Part shown: in pieces, positions 7,924-16,612 of the stretch
Layout: each line of letters opens with the position of its first letter
Position numbering within the stretch: the first letter of the stretch is position 1
DNA from: Microbacterium cremeum
GTDB taxonomy: Bacteria > Actinomycetota > Actinomycetes > Actinomycetales > Microbacteriaceae
NCBI RefSeq assembly: GCF_015277855.1
Contig: NZ_CP063812.1
Span: 434,001 to 498,000 of the forward strand
Reading direction: 5' to 3'
Length of the DNA: 64,000 bases
Notes under the pieces: generated by a model
What the model was told of the DNA's origin: nothing
The model's input: only the letters and a program-made list of their open reading frames with translations
Databases searched by the model: none
Position numbers and translations under genes: made by a program

Positions 7924-10355
7924 GCCGCGCCTCCTGCGACGTGCCACTCGAGCGTGAGAGGCAGGTCGGCGACCGAGGCGCCGGCCCGGAGCGCGTACAC
8001 GCCGGGCTCGACCACCCACTCGCCGTCCCAGTGGGCGAGACGCCGCGTCGGGACGGGGATCGTCGCGGTGACGCGCTCGCCGGGGGCGGCGTGAACGGTC
8101 GCGAAGCCGACGAGCCAGCGTGCCGGCCGTTCCACCGAGGAGCCGGTCCGCTCGGCGTAGACCTGCACGACCTGCTTCCCGGCGCGCTCGCCGGTGTTCG
8201 CGAGCGTCACCTCGATCGTGTCGCCGATGCGACGTGCCGCACCCCACGACCACGTCGTGTAGCCGAGACCGTGGCCGAACGGGAAGGCCGGCTCGGCATC
8301 CGCCCGCAACCAGGCCCGGTAGCCGATGTGGATCCCCTCGCCGTACTCGAGGAGCCCGTCCGTCGGCGCGACCTCCGCGACCGGTACGTCGGCGAGCGCG
8401 GCCGGCCACGTGGTGGGAAGGCGACCGCCGGGCTCGGCGGCGCCCGTCAGCACGTCGGCGAGCGCGTGGCCGAACTCCTGCCCGCCGAAGTAGCCCTGCA
8501 CGATCGCGGCGACCTCACGCGCCCAGGGCAGCACGACGGGCGAGCCCGCGTTGACCACCACGATGGTGGGCGTGCCGGTCGCCGCGACGGCGCGCACCAG
8601 GTCGTCCTGGCGGCCCGGAAGATCGAGGTCGACGCGGTCGTACCCCTCCGACTCGACCTTCGAGTTCGTGCCGACGACGACGACGGCGACCTCGGATGCC
8701 GCGGCCGCGGCCGCGGCGCGCGCGATGAGCTCGTCGGGGTCGGTGCGTTCGGGGGCGATGCCCAGCGTCGCGCTCATGGCCCCGGAAAGGGCGCCCCGGA
8801 GCTCGCGGACGAACTCGACGCGGATCGCGATCTCGCGGCCCGCTTCGACGGCGACCGTCGTCGTCACCGACGGCGGATTGAGGAAGGCGGCGCCGAGGTC
8901 GGTGCCCTCGATCACCGGCGCATCCTCCAGCACGAGGGTGCCGTCGACGTAGAGCCTGGCCGGATTGGCGCCGGCGAAGCCCAGCTCGATGTCGCCGGTC
9001 TGCGCCGGCGTGAACACCGTCTCGAACACCACGGTGGCGCTCTGCGCGATGGGCGCGTCGCCGCCGAACCACACCAGCGCCGTCGAGCGGCGGTTCTCGG
9101 CGAAGAGCTCGGTGCCGTCGGCGTCGAGGAACGCGACGCGCAGGCCGGCCTCGTCGGTCGCGGGGTTGCGCAGCTGCGCGAGCGGGATCTCGGCGACGCC
9201 CTCCTGCACCACTGCGCCGATCTCGTACCGCACGTCGGCATCCGGCATCGCCGCGCGGATCGCGTCGAGGGGTGAGACCACGGCCTCGGGGATCACCGTC
9301 GCGCTGCCGCCGCCCTGGGTCCTCGCCTCGCGTGCGTTCTGGCCGATGACCGCGATGCGGCCCAGGGTCGCGGCATCCCACGGCAGGGCGCCTTCGTTGC
9401 GCAGCAGCACCGTGCCCAGGGTCGCCGCCTCACGGGCGAACGCGGGGCCGTCCACGGCGGCCGGCTCGACCGCGGTCGCGTCGCCCAGTGCGCCGACGCG
9501 CTCGGCGAGCAGCAGGATGCGGAGCACCTTGCGGTCGAGGTCGGCCTCGTTCAGGCGCCCGTCGCGGATCGCCTCGGCCAGTTCTGCCCACGCCGGTGCG
9601 GGGCCGGGCATGGCGAGGTCCTGCGCGGCGGGCACCGAGCCCAGCGACCGGACGGCCGTCCAGTCGCTCACGACGACGCCGTCGAAGCCCCACTCCGAGT
9701 TGAGGGGCGTCTCGAGCAGGTCGTTCTCGGTCATCGTGACGCCGTCCACCGCGTTGTAGGCGCTCATGATCGCCCAGGCGCCCGCCTCGACGGCCCGCTC
9801 GAACGGCGCGAGGTAGAGCTCGCGCAGCGCGCGCTCGTCGACGCGGACGTCGACGGTGAAGCGGTCGGTCTCGGAGTCGTTCGCCACGTAGTGCTTGGGG
9901 GTGGCGGCGACGCCGTTGTCTTGAAGGCCCCGGACATATGCGGCCGCGAGTTCCGCGCTCAACTCGGGGTCTTCGCTGAAGCACTCGAAGTGACGCCCGC
10001 CGAGGGGGGAGCGATGCAGGTTGATGGTCGGGCCGAGCACGACGTCCACGCCCTTGCGACGGGCCTCGGATGCCGCGGCCGCGCCGTACCTGTAGGCGAG
10101 GTCGACATCCCACGAGGCGGCGAGAGCCGAGCCCGACGGGAGGTTGAGCGACGGCTCGCGCTCGTCCCACCGGGGTCCGCGCACGCCCGCCGGACCGTCC
10201 GAGAGCGTCATCGCGCGCAGGCCGATCTCAGGCAGCGCGATGGTGGTCCAGAAGTCGGCGCCCTGCACGAGGGCCGCCTTCCGCTCGAGGGTCAGGCGGT
10301 CCAGCAGCGGCACGAGGTGCTGGACGGTGGCGGGGTGAAGGGCGGTGTCGGTCAT
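7920..10355 (-). CDS. Glycoside hydrolase family 3 beta-glucosidase/xylosidase with PA14-like insert
   Basis: Enzyme of 811 aa hydrolysing terminal beta-linked sugars from oligosaccharides. The TIM-barrel domain contains GVDVVLGPTINLHRSPLGGR and KHYVAND, and the nucleophile Asp231 in VVVSDW. In the C-terminal half an insertion at about residues 395-500 (LFAENRRSTALVWFGGD, then RLYVDGTLV) looks like a PA14 sugar-binding domain, and a fibronectin-III-like domain closes the protein. No signal sequence is seen. It is the first gene of the minus-strand run GH3, serine hydrolase, GH43. Its upstream gap of 85 bp holds the hairpin that ends the ABC-transporter operon, so any promoter of its own must be very close to the start. 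Confidence 0.9.
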   Translation of the reverse strand: MTDTALHPATVQHLVPLLDRLTLERKAALVQGADFWTTIALPEIGLRAMTLSDGPAGVRGPRWDEREPSLNLPSGSALAASWDVDLAYRYGAAAASEARRKGVDVVLGPTINLHRSPLGGRHFECFSEDPELSAELAAAYVRGLQDNGVAATPKHYVANDSETDRFTVDVRVDERALRELYLAPFERAVEAGAWAIMSAYNAVDGVTMTENDLLETPLNSEWGFDGVVVSDWTAVRSLGSVPAAQDLAMPGPAPAWAELAEAIRDGRLNEADLDRKVLRILLLAERVGALGDATAVEPAAVDGPAFAREAATLGTVLLRNEGALPWDAATLGRIAVIGQNAREARTQGGGSATVIPEAVVSPLDAIRAAMPDADVRYEIGAVVQEGVAEIPLAQLRNPATDEAGLRVAFLDADGTELFAENRRSTALVWFGGDAPIAQSATVVFETVFTPAQTGDIELGFAGANPARLYVDGTLVLEDAPVIEGTDLGAAFLNPPSVTTTVAVEAGREIAIRVEFVRELRGALSGAMSATLGIAPERTDPDELIARAAAAAAASEVAVVVVGTNSKVESEGYDRVDLDLPGRQDDLVRAVAATGTPTIVVVNAGSPVVLPWAREVAAIVQGYFGGQEFGHALADVLTGAAEPGGRLPTTWPAALADVPVAEVAPTDGLLEYGEGIHIGYRAWLRADAEPAFPFGHGLGYTTWSWGAARRIGDTIEVTLANTGERAGKQVVQVYAERTGSSVERPARWLVGFATVHAAPGERVTATIPVPTRRLAHWDGEWVVEPGVYALRAGASVADLPLTLEWHVAGGAA

Positions 10356-10393
10356 CGGGATCGGTTCTCTCTCAGGTGGTCAGGGGAGGTCGC

Positions 10394-10426
10394 GGGGCCC
10401 GGCCCTTCGAGGAAGGGACGGGCCCC
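10394..10426 (-). terminator. Strong hairpin after the ABC-transporter operon
   Basis: Arms GGGGCCCGGCCCTT (10394-10407) and AAGGGACGGGCCCC (10413-10426) pair with one mismatch around a 5-nt loop, 14 bp after the last stop of the transporter genes. There is no T-run, which is usual for high-GC actinobacterial terminators. It separates the transporter from the GH3 operon. Confidence 0.7.
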
Positions 10427-10440
10427 GGCATCCGGGTTCG

Positions 10441-11304
10441 TCATGCCGCGTCGGCGGCCGCCTCGGCGTCGAGCAGAGCGCGGCGGGCGACGCGGCGCTC
10501 TTCCTGGCGGTCGGGATCCGGCACCGGCGCGGCCATGAACAGCCGCTGCGTGTAGGGATGCTCGGGCCGCGACGTGACGCGGTCGGCGTCGCCGGTCTCG
10601 ACGATCTCGCCGCGGTACATCACCGCCACCCGGTGGCTGATGTGGCGGACGACGGCGAGGTCGTGCGTCACGAAGAGGTACGCGACACCGGTGCGGTCCT
10701 GGATCTCGATGAACAGATCGAGCACGCGAGCCTGGGTCGACAGGTCCAGTGCCGAGACCGGCTCGTCGCAGACGATCAGCCGCGGCTGCAGCGCGAGGGC
10801 GCGCGCGATCGCGACGCGCTGCCGCTGACCGCCCGAGAACTCGCGGGGGAGCCGGTCGCGTGCGTCGGCGGGAAGCCCCACCTGATCGAGGAGGTCGCGC
10901 ACCCGCGTCCTCGCCGTGCCGGTGGCGAGCCCCGCCGCCGTCAGCGGCTCGGTGAGGATCTGCTCGACCGTCATCGACGGGTTCAGCGACGAGTACGGGT
11001 CCTGGAACACGACCTGGATCTCGGAGCTGAGCGACCGGCGCTGCGGGCGGGTGAGGTGCGAGATGTCGCGGCCGTCGTAGACGATCGAGCCCTCGGTGAC
11101 GGGTGCCAGGCCCAGCGCCGCGCGACCCAGCGTCGTCTTGCCCGAACCGGATTCGCCGACGAGGCCCACGGTCTCGCCGGGCAGGATGTCGAGCGAGACG
11201 CCCTTGAGCGCCCGGAACGGCTGCGCCCGGAAGCCCTTGCCCGGATATTCGACCACGAGGTCCTTGATGTCGAGCAGCGGAGTGCCCGGCTGCGCAGTGC
11301 TCAT
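10441..11304 (-). CDS. ABC transporter ATP-binding protein, OppF/DppF type
   Basis: ATPase subunit of 287 aa of an oligopeptide/dipeptide-type importer. It has Walker A GESGSGKTT (residues 50-58), signature FSGGQRQRVAIARAL, Walker B LIVCDEPVSALD and the H-loop FVTHDLAVVRH; the C-terminus carries the HPYTQRLF segment typical of OppD/OppF proteins. It overlaps the fused permease-ATPase gene by 4 nt and is the last gene of the operon, followed by a strong hairpin. In actinobacteria such importers often carry oligosaccharides instead of peptides; the flanking GH43, GH3 and GH2 enzymes support a plant-glycoside ligand, as an inference. Confidence 0.9.
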   Translation of the reverse strand: MSTAQPGTPLLDIKDLVVEYPGKGFRAQPFRALKGVSLDILPGETVGLVGESGSGKTTLGRAALGLAPVTEGSIVYDGRDISHLTRPQRRSLSSEIQVVFQDPYSSLNPSMTVEQILTEPLTAAGLATGTARTRVRDLLDQVGLPADARDRLPREFSGGQRQRVAIARALALQPRLIVCDEPVSALDLSTQARVLDLFIEIQDRTGVAYLFVTHDLAVVRHISHRVAVMYRGEIVETGDADRVTSRPEHPYTQRLFMAAPVPDPDRQEERRVARRALLDAEAAADAA

Positions 11305-13163
11305 GCCTGTGCTCCCTTCATGGCCAGCGGCTCGCGCGCGGGGCCTTCGTCGAGGATCGCGTCCAGCAGCGTTCGCGTGTACGGATGCTGTGCGTCGTGG
11401 AAGATGGCGCGCACCGGTCCCTGCTCGACGAACCTTCCGTTCTGCATCACCGAGACCCGGTCGCACAGGTCGGCGACCACACCGAAGTTGTGCGTCACGA
11501 GCAGCATCGCCATGTGCCGCTCGGCCTGGAGGTCGCGCAGCAGATCGAGCACCTCCGCCTGCACCGTCACGTCGAGGGCGGTCGTCGGCTCGTCGGCGAT
11601 GATGAGGTCGGGATCGGTCGACACGGCGCCCGCGATGAGAACACGCTGCGCCATGCCGCCCGAGACCTCGAACGGGTACGCGTCGAACGTGCGCTTCGGG
11701 TTCGGGATGCCGACCCGGTCCAGCAGCTCGAGGGAGCGGTCGGTGGCGGCCTTCTTCGAGAGCCCGAGGTTCTTGCGCAGGGGCTCGACGAGCTGGCTGC
11801 CGATCGTGAAGGCGGGGTCGAGGTTCGACATCGGCTCCTGCGGGATGTAGCCGATGCGCCGGCCGCGCACCCCCGCGTAGGCGCGCTCGTCGGCGTCGGC
11901 GAGCTCGGTCCCCTCGTAGAGGATCGACCCGCCCGTGACGTGCCCGCCGCGGGGCAGCAGGCCCAGCACGGCGAACGCCGTCTGCGACTTGCCGGAGCCC
12001 GACTCGCCGATGAGGCCGTGGACCTCGCCCTTGCGGATGTCGAGCGAGACCCCGTGGACGACCTCGATGTGCGATCCGTCGGGCTGGTCGTAGCCGACGC
12101 GCAGGTCGCGCACCTCGAGCACCTTCACCGACGCCTTGCTGCGGTCGTCGTCTTCGTGGACGATGACGCCGGCGCTCTCGTAGACGGGCGGCTCGTCGAG
12201 GTCGACGATGTCGCCGCCGCCGGTCGAGACGGCGGTGGTCACGGCCGCGATCGACCCGGTCGCCGTCGCGACCGCCCGGCGCCGCTTGCGGCGCACCGAC
12301 ACGGTCCGCTCGATCTCGTCGCGCATCACGTTGGCCAGGAGCGTCAGCGCGATGCACGTGAGGGCGATGGCCAGCGAGGGCCACAGCATGAGGATGGGCT
12401 CCTTGTAGATGTTCTTGAAGCCGTCGTTGAGCATCTGCCCCCACGTGGGCACCCCGATGTCGCCGAGGCCGAGGAACTCCAGTCCCGACTGGATCGCGAT
12501 CGCGATGCCGGCGATGATCGCGCACTGGATCACGATCGGCGCGCGCACGACCGACAGCACATGGCGCCCGATGATGCGCGCGTCGCTGAGGCCCGACACG
12601 CGCGCGGCGTCGACATAGAGCTCGGAGCGCACCGCCGTCACCGAGGCGTAGACGAGGCGGTAGAACGCGGGGGCGAGCAGGATGCCGAAGATGAACATCG
12701 AGATCCACACCGAGGGGCCGAGCACCGCGCGGGCGGCGAGCAGCACCACGATCCCGGGAAGGGCCATGTTGAGCTCCGTGACCCACGTGGCGGCGCTGTT
12801 GAACCAGCCCTGGTAGTAGCCGGCGACGAGTCCGCTGGTCACACCCAGGATGAGCGCCACGACGAGCGCCAGCAGCGCGGCGAACACGCTCGTCTGCGTC
12901 GCCGCCAGCAGTCGGGAGAACACGTCGCGGCCGCTGCCGTCGGTGCCGAGGAGGTGCTCGGCGCTGGGGGATGCCAGCACGTTGCGGATGTCGGAGTAGT
13001 TCGCGTCCTGCGGGGCCAGCCACGGGCCGACGATCGCGATGACCATCAGCAGGGCGAGGAAGAGCAGCGACGCGAGGCCGAGCGGACGGCGCAGCAGGCG
13101 GCGCCAGAGCGAGACGCGGACCGGGGCGACCGGTACGTCGAGGGGGACATCGATGGCGGTCAT
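11301..13163 (-). CDS. Fused DppC-type permease and DppD-type ATPase
   Basis: Single protein of 620 aa joining two subunits that are usually separate. Residues about 15-285 are a DppC-like permease with six hydrophobic segments and the EAA-type loop (AARVSGLSDARIIGRHVL). A charged linker of about 50 residues follows. Residues about 335-610 are an ATPase with GESGSGKSQT, the signature VSGGMAQRVLIAGA, DLIIADEPTTALD and VTHNFGVVADLCD. The ATG at 13163 overlaps the upstream permease stop by 4 nt. Such permease-ATPase fusions are known in actinobacterial Opp/Dpp systems. A transporter built from one fused chain, one DppB and one OppF keeps the usual two-permease, two-ATPase stoichiometry. Confidence 0.9.
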   Translation of the reverse strand: MTAIDVPLDVPVAPVRVSLWRRLLRRPLGLASLLFLALLMVIAIVGPWLAPQDANYSDIRNVLASPSAEHLLGTDGSGRDVFSRLLAATQTSVFAALLALVVALILGVTSGLVAGYYQGWFNSAATWVTELNMALPGIVVLLAARAVLGPSVWISMFIFGILLAPAFYRLVYASVTAVRSELYVDAARVSGLSDARIIGRHVLSVVRAPIVIQCAIIAGIAIAIQSGLEFLGLGDIGVPTWGQMLNDGFKNIYKEPILMLWPSLAIALTCIALTLLANVMRDEIERTVSVRRKRRRAVATATGSIAAVTTAVSTGGGDIVDLDEPPVYESAGVIVHEDDDRSKASVKVLEVRDLRVGYDQPDGSHIEVVHGVSLDIRKGEVHGLIGESGSGKSQTAFAVLGLLPRGGHVTGGSILYEGTELADADERAYAGVRGRRIGYIPQEPMSNLDPAFTIGSQLVEPLRKNLGLSKKAATDRSLELLDRVGIPNPKRTFDAYPFEVSGGMAQRVLIAGAVSTDPDLIIADEPTTALDVTVQAEVLDLLRDLQAERHMAMLLVTHNFGVVADLCDRVSVMQNGRFVEQGPVRAIFHDAQHPYTRTLLDAILDEGPAREPLAMKGAQA

Positions 13164-14101
13164 GAGAGTCGCACCTTCGGGTTCAGCGCCGCCTGGGCGA
13201 GATCGATGAGCAGGTTCACCACGACGACGATGACCGCGAACGCGATCACCACCCCCATCACCACGGGGATGTCGCCGAGCGTCGTGGCACGGACGGTGAG
13301 CTGGCCCATGCCGGGGATGGCGAAGACCTGCTCGACGATGACGGCGCCGCCGAGGAGGCCGATGAACTGCACGGCCAGCACCGCGAGCGCGGGCCCGCCG
13401 GCGTTTCGCAGCACGTGGCGGTAGACGACCGACCCGGTGCTGAGCCCGCGCGAGCGGAGCGTTCGGACGTAGTCCCGCGACATCGCGTCGATGACCGAGC
13501 CGCGGACCTGTTGCGAGACGGCGGCGATGGCGCCGATCGACAGCGCGACGATCGGCAGCGTCACCGAAGAGAGCCAGCCGGTGAGGGAGGTCGTCGCCGG
13601 CACATAGCCGGTGGCCTTGAACCAGCCCAGGTTGATCGCGAACACGAGCACCAGGCCGAGGGCGATGAGGAAGCCCGGGATCGCGAAGCCGATGAGGGAG
13701 ATCACCTGGACGCTGCCGTCGACGGCGCCGCCGCGGCGGGCGGCGAGGACGCCGAGCACGACGGCGACGATCGCCGAGACGACGGTCGCGCCGATGACGA
13801 TGGAGAGGGTGACGGCGAGGCGGGTGCTGACGCTGGTCGCGACGAGCTCGCCGGTGAACCAGCTGCGGCCGAGGTCGCCCGAGAACGCCGAGACGACCCA
13901 CTCCCCGTATTGCGCCAGCAGCGGCCGGTCGAGCCCGAGCTCTTCGGTCTTCTTGGCGACCGTGTCGGCGGTGGCGTTCTCGCCGAGGATGCGCCGCGCG
14001 ATGTCGCCGCCGCTGACGTAGAGCAGGACGTAGGCGAGGAACGAGATCACCGCGATGAGGACGACGCCCGACAGGACGCGCCGGAGGATGAATGCAAGCA
14101 T
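13160..14101 (-). CDS. ABC transporter permease, DppB/OppB type
   Basis: Membrane subunit of 313 aa. It starts MLAFILRRVLSGVVLIAVIS, the standard N-terminal helix of DppB proteins, contains a periplasmic-type loop (LGLDRPLLAQYGEW) and ends with an EAA-loop (DYVRTLRSRGLSTGSVVYRH) and two hydrophobic segments. The start at 14101 lies 59 bp after the binding-protein gene, across a strong intra-operon hairpin. It overlaps the fused permease-ATPase by 4 nt. Confidence 0.92.
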   Translation of the reverse strand: MLAFILRRVLSGVVLIAVISFLAYVLLYVSGGDIARRILGENATADTVAKKTEELGLDRPLLAQYGEWVVSAFSGDLGRSWFTGELVATSVSTRLAVTLSIVIGATVVSAIVAVVLGVLAARRGGAVDGSVQVISLIGFAIPGFLIALGLVLVFAINLGWFKATGYVPATTSLTGWLSSVTLPIVALSIGAIAAVSQQVRGSVIDAMSRDYVRTLRSRGLSTGSVVYRHVLRNAGGPALAVLAVQFIGLLGGAVIVEQVFAIPGMGQLTVRATTLGDIPVVMGVVIAFAVIVVVVNLLIDLAQAALNPKVRLS

Positions 14102-14123
14102 GTCGATTCCCGTGGGTGGTGTC

Positions 14124-14154
14124 GCCCCGCCCGCGCACTCGGCGCGGGCGGGGC
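14124..14154 (-). promoter_or_regulatory. Perfect intercistronic hairpin between binding-protein and permease genes
   Basis: Arms GCCCCGCCCGCGC (14124-14136) and the exact complement (14142-14154) enclose a 5-nt loop. Inside an operon this most likely acts as a partial terminator or RNA 3'-end stabiliser that raises the level of binding protein over the membrane subunits, as known from other binding-protein operons. The effect here is inferred. Confidence 0.75.
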
Positions 14155-14160
14155 GAGGCT

Positions 14161-15693
14161 TCAGTTCTTCGGCGAGAAGCCGAAGATCGACGGGTAGGCG
14201 TTGGTCGGCCAGAACTCGAGGTTCGTGTTCGCGTCGACCGCGTAGGTGCCCTGCACCCGGTAGAAGGGCGCGAACCACGCGTTCTCGACGATCCAGGCGT
14301 TGAGGTCCTTGGTCGCCTGGTCGGCCTCGTCCTGGGTGCCCATCTGGATGGTCGTGATGTACTCGTCGACCTGCGGGTCCTCGGAGTGGAACGGGTTGAA
14401 CGTCGCGTCGGGCGCGATCATGAAGTTGATCAGCTGCCAGTCCGGGTTCTGCTCCAGCGCCATCCACGTCGCCGGGTACTTCGGGGCGAGCATGTCGGTG
14501 ATGAAGTTGCCCGTGCCGGGGTCGGTGTAGTTCACCGTGATCCCGATGTCGGCGAGCTGCTGCGCGACGAGGTCGAACGTGGTCTGGAACGCCGGGGTCG
14601 ACATCATGTTCAGCGTGAAGCCGTCGGGGTAGCCGGCCTCGGCGAGCAGGTCCTTGGCTGCCTCGGGGTCGTATCCGTACGTGCTGTCGAGCGCGTCGTC
14701 ATAGCCGACCGAGGTCTCGGGGAAGACCTGCTCGGTCACGGTGCCGTAGCCCGCCTGCAGCGCCTGGAGCAGCGCCTTGCGGTCGAAGGCCATGTTGATC
14801 GCCTGGCGCACGCGCACGTCGGCGAGCTCGGGTGCCATGGTGCCCGCCCGGTCGAACAGCAGCAGGCCCTGGAAGTCGAGCTCGTTCGACTCGATCGTCC
14901 AGCCGGATGCCTCGATCTCGGGGATCGTGTCGTTGTTCACGATCTTCGCGCCGTTGGCCTCGCCGGCCTTCAGGGCGTTGAGCGTCGCGGTGGGGTCCTC
15001 GATGACGTTGATCGTGAGGTTGTCGTACTTGATCGCGTCCGCGTTCCAGTAGTCGGGGTTCGCCGTGTAGACGTAGGTCGTGCCGGTGACGGTCGCCGCC
15101 GTGTCGAGGACATACGGCCCCGAGCCGATCGGCTCGGTCGCCGAGTCGGGGTCGTCGAAGGTCGACGGCGCCTGGATCAGGCCCGGCGCGATCGACAGCA
15201 GGTTGACGAGCGAGGGGTCGGGCGCCGGCTGCGTGATGGTGACGGTGGTGGCGTCGGACGCGGCGAACTCCTTGCCGGCGAGCGTGGCCGCCTGGGGCGA
15301 CGTGCCGTCGCGGAAGCGCTCGAGGCTGCCGACGACCGCCTCGGCGTCGAGGGGCGTGCCGTCGGTGAACTCGACGCCGTCCCGGAGCGTGAGGGTGAGC
15401 ACCGTGTTGTCGTCGTTGTACTCCCAGTCGGTCGCGAGCCAGGGCTCGATCTCGCCTTCCGCGTTCTTCTGGAGCAGCGTGTCGAAGACGGCCTGGAAGA
15501 AGGGGCTGCGGTTGCCGTACTCGGCGCCCTGCCCGATGTCGTAGCTCGTCGGGCCGACGATCGCCGTGAGGGTGAGTCGGTCTGCGCGACCGGAGTCGCT
15601 CGCTCCCGATCCGTCATCTCCGCCACCGGCGCAGCCGGTGAGGGCGAGAGCGGCGATCGCGATGGTGGCTGCTGTGGCCTTCCAACGGAACAT
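14161..15693 (-). CDS. ABC transporter substrate-binding lipoprotein, family 5 (DppA/OppA-like)
   Basis: Extracellular lipid-anchored receptor of 510 aa. A signal peptide precedes the lipobox LTGC (residues 18-21), with Cys21 the lipidation site, then a Gly/Asp/Ser-rich linker. The body matches family-5 solute-binding proteins: PWLATDWEYNDDNTVLTLTL, then LRDGVEFTDGTPLDAEAVV, and DVRVRQAINMAFDRKAL. The ATG at 15693 is preferred over 15708 because AAGGGA lies just upstream and the signal peptide is then compact. It is the first gene of the transporter operon and divergent from the TetR regulator at 15890, with a large palindrome in the shared control region. The ligand is not readable; a glycoside is likely from context. 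Confidence 0.9.
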   Translation of the reverse strand: MFRWKATAATIAIAALALTGCAGGGDDGSGASDSGRADRLTLTAIVGPTSYDIGQGAEYGNRSPFFQAVFDTLLQKNAEGEIEPWLATDWEYNDDNTVLTLTLRDGVEFTDGTPLDAEAVVGSLERFRDGTSPQAATLAGKEFAASDATTVTITQPAPDPSLVNLLSIAPGLIQAPSTFDDPDSATEPIGSGPYVLDTAATVTGTTYVYTANPDYWNADAIKYDNLTINVIEDPTATLNALKAGEANGAKIVNNDTIPEIEASGWTIESNELDFQGLLLFDRAGTMAPELADVRVRQAINMAFDRKALLQALQAGYGTVTEQVFPETSVGYDDALDSTYGYDPEAAKDLLAEAGYPDGFTLNMMSTPAFQTTFDLVAQQLADIGITVNYTDPGTGNFITDMLAPKYPATWMALEQNPDWQLINFMIAPDATFNPFHSEDPQVDEYITTIQMGTQDEADQATKDLNAWIVENAWFAPFYRVQGTYAVDANTNLEFWPTNAYPSIFGFSPKN

Positions 15694-15770
15694 CCTTGGT
15701 CCCTTCATCTGCGGCGATGCCCCTGCGGATCGCCTACTGCGGGCTGACGCTAACACCAATTTCGAGGACG

Positions 15771-15799
15771 CGCTAGGTTTTTGACGCAAAAAGCTAGCG
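15771..15799. promoter_or_regulatory. Palindromic operator between TetR and the transporter operon
   Basis: Arms CGCTAGGTTTTT (15771-15782) and AAAAAGCTAGCG (15788-15799) pair with one mismatch around GACGC. It lies in the unusually AT-rich 15709-15889 gap between divergent genes, where a TetR dimer would bind; it is not placed like a terminator. The assignment to the neighbouring TetR is inferred. Confidence 0.65.
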
Positions 15800-15889
15800 A
15801 CGACTCGGAATTCGTTATAGAACGGAGAGGAAGGATCCCGGCGGGCACCGAAGGAGGTGCGCGAGACGACCCGGGGATACGGTGAGACG

Positions 15890-16612
15890 ATGACCGAGAC
15901 AACCTCCGCCGCAGCGCGGAAGGGGACCGCTCCCACGAAGAGAGGCAAGCCGCGCGGCGAGTACGCGAAGTCCGCGGCCACGCGCACGGCGATCCTGGAT
16001 GCCGCCCTGGAGGTGTTCGCGGAGTCCGGCTACCGCGCCGGCTCTCTGCGAGAGGTCGCCGAGCGCGTCGGCATGAGCGAGGCCGGGCTGCTCCACCACT
16101 TCCGCAGCAAGAGCGCGCTGCTGCTGGCCGTGCTCGACCACCGCGACGACCTGGCTCGCCGGCTCGTCGACTTCGACATGCCGGACGGCGTCGAGGCGCT
16201 CCGCGGTCTCGTCACCCTGGCCCGCTACAACGCGTCCATCCCCGGGGTCGTCGAGCTGTACTGCACGCTTTCGGCGGAGGCGACCTCGCCGACGCACCCC
16301 GCGCATCCCTACTTCGTGAACCGGTACGAGTCCGTACGCGAGAGTGTGACCGATTCCTTCCAGCGCGTCGCCGACGCGGGGCGTCTGATGCCGGGGGTGG
16401 ACCCGGGCCGTGCCGCCGTCGCGACGATCGCCCTCATGGACGGCCTGCAGGTGCAGTGGCTGCTCGATCCCGCGTCCACGGATATGGCGGAGGCGCTCGC
16501 CGAGGCGTTCCGCGCGATGATCAGCGGATTCGACCTCGTCGGCCTCGAACAGGTGCTCGACGCGCGGTCGGAGGAAGCGGCATCCGTCGACGTCTCCGAG
16601 CAGGACGCGTGA
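15890..16612 (+). CDS. TetR-family regulator of the GH2/transporter locus
   Basis: Repressor of 240 aa. The N-terminal helix-turn-helix spans about residues 25-75 (TRTAILDAALEVFAESGYRA, then LREVAERVGMSEAGLLHHF), followed by a helical ligand domain. The ATG at 15890 is chosen because TACGGT at 15878-15883 with a 6-nt gap makes a leaderless start; the GTG at 15857 would have no spacing from its Shine-Dalgarno. The stop overlaps the GH2 start by 4 nt, so regulator and enzyme are co-translated. The HTH is very similar to that of the TetR at 44389-45018, which is also coupled to a hydrolase and divergent from a sugar gene. The ligand is probably a glycoside or its aglycone (inference). Confidence 0.87.
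   Translation: MTETTSAAARKGTAPTKRGKPRGEYAKSAATRTAILDAALEVFAESGYRAGSLREVAERVGMSEAGLLHHFRSKSALLLAVLDHRDDLARRLVDFDMPDGVEALRGLVTLARYNASIPGVVELYCTLSAEATSPTHPAHPYFVNRYESVRESVTDSFQRVADAGRLMPGVDPGRAAVATIALMDGLQVQWLLDPASTDMAEALAEAFRAMISGFDLVGLEQVLDARSEEAASVDVSEQDA

Noticed and set aside
15771..15799. Terminator interpretation of the large palindrome
   Set aside because: It lies between the starts of two divergent genes, where an operator is expected and no transcript should end.
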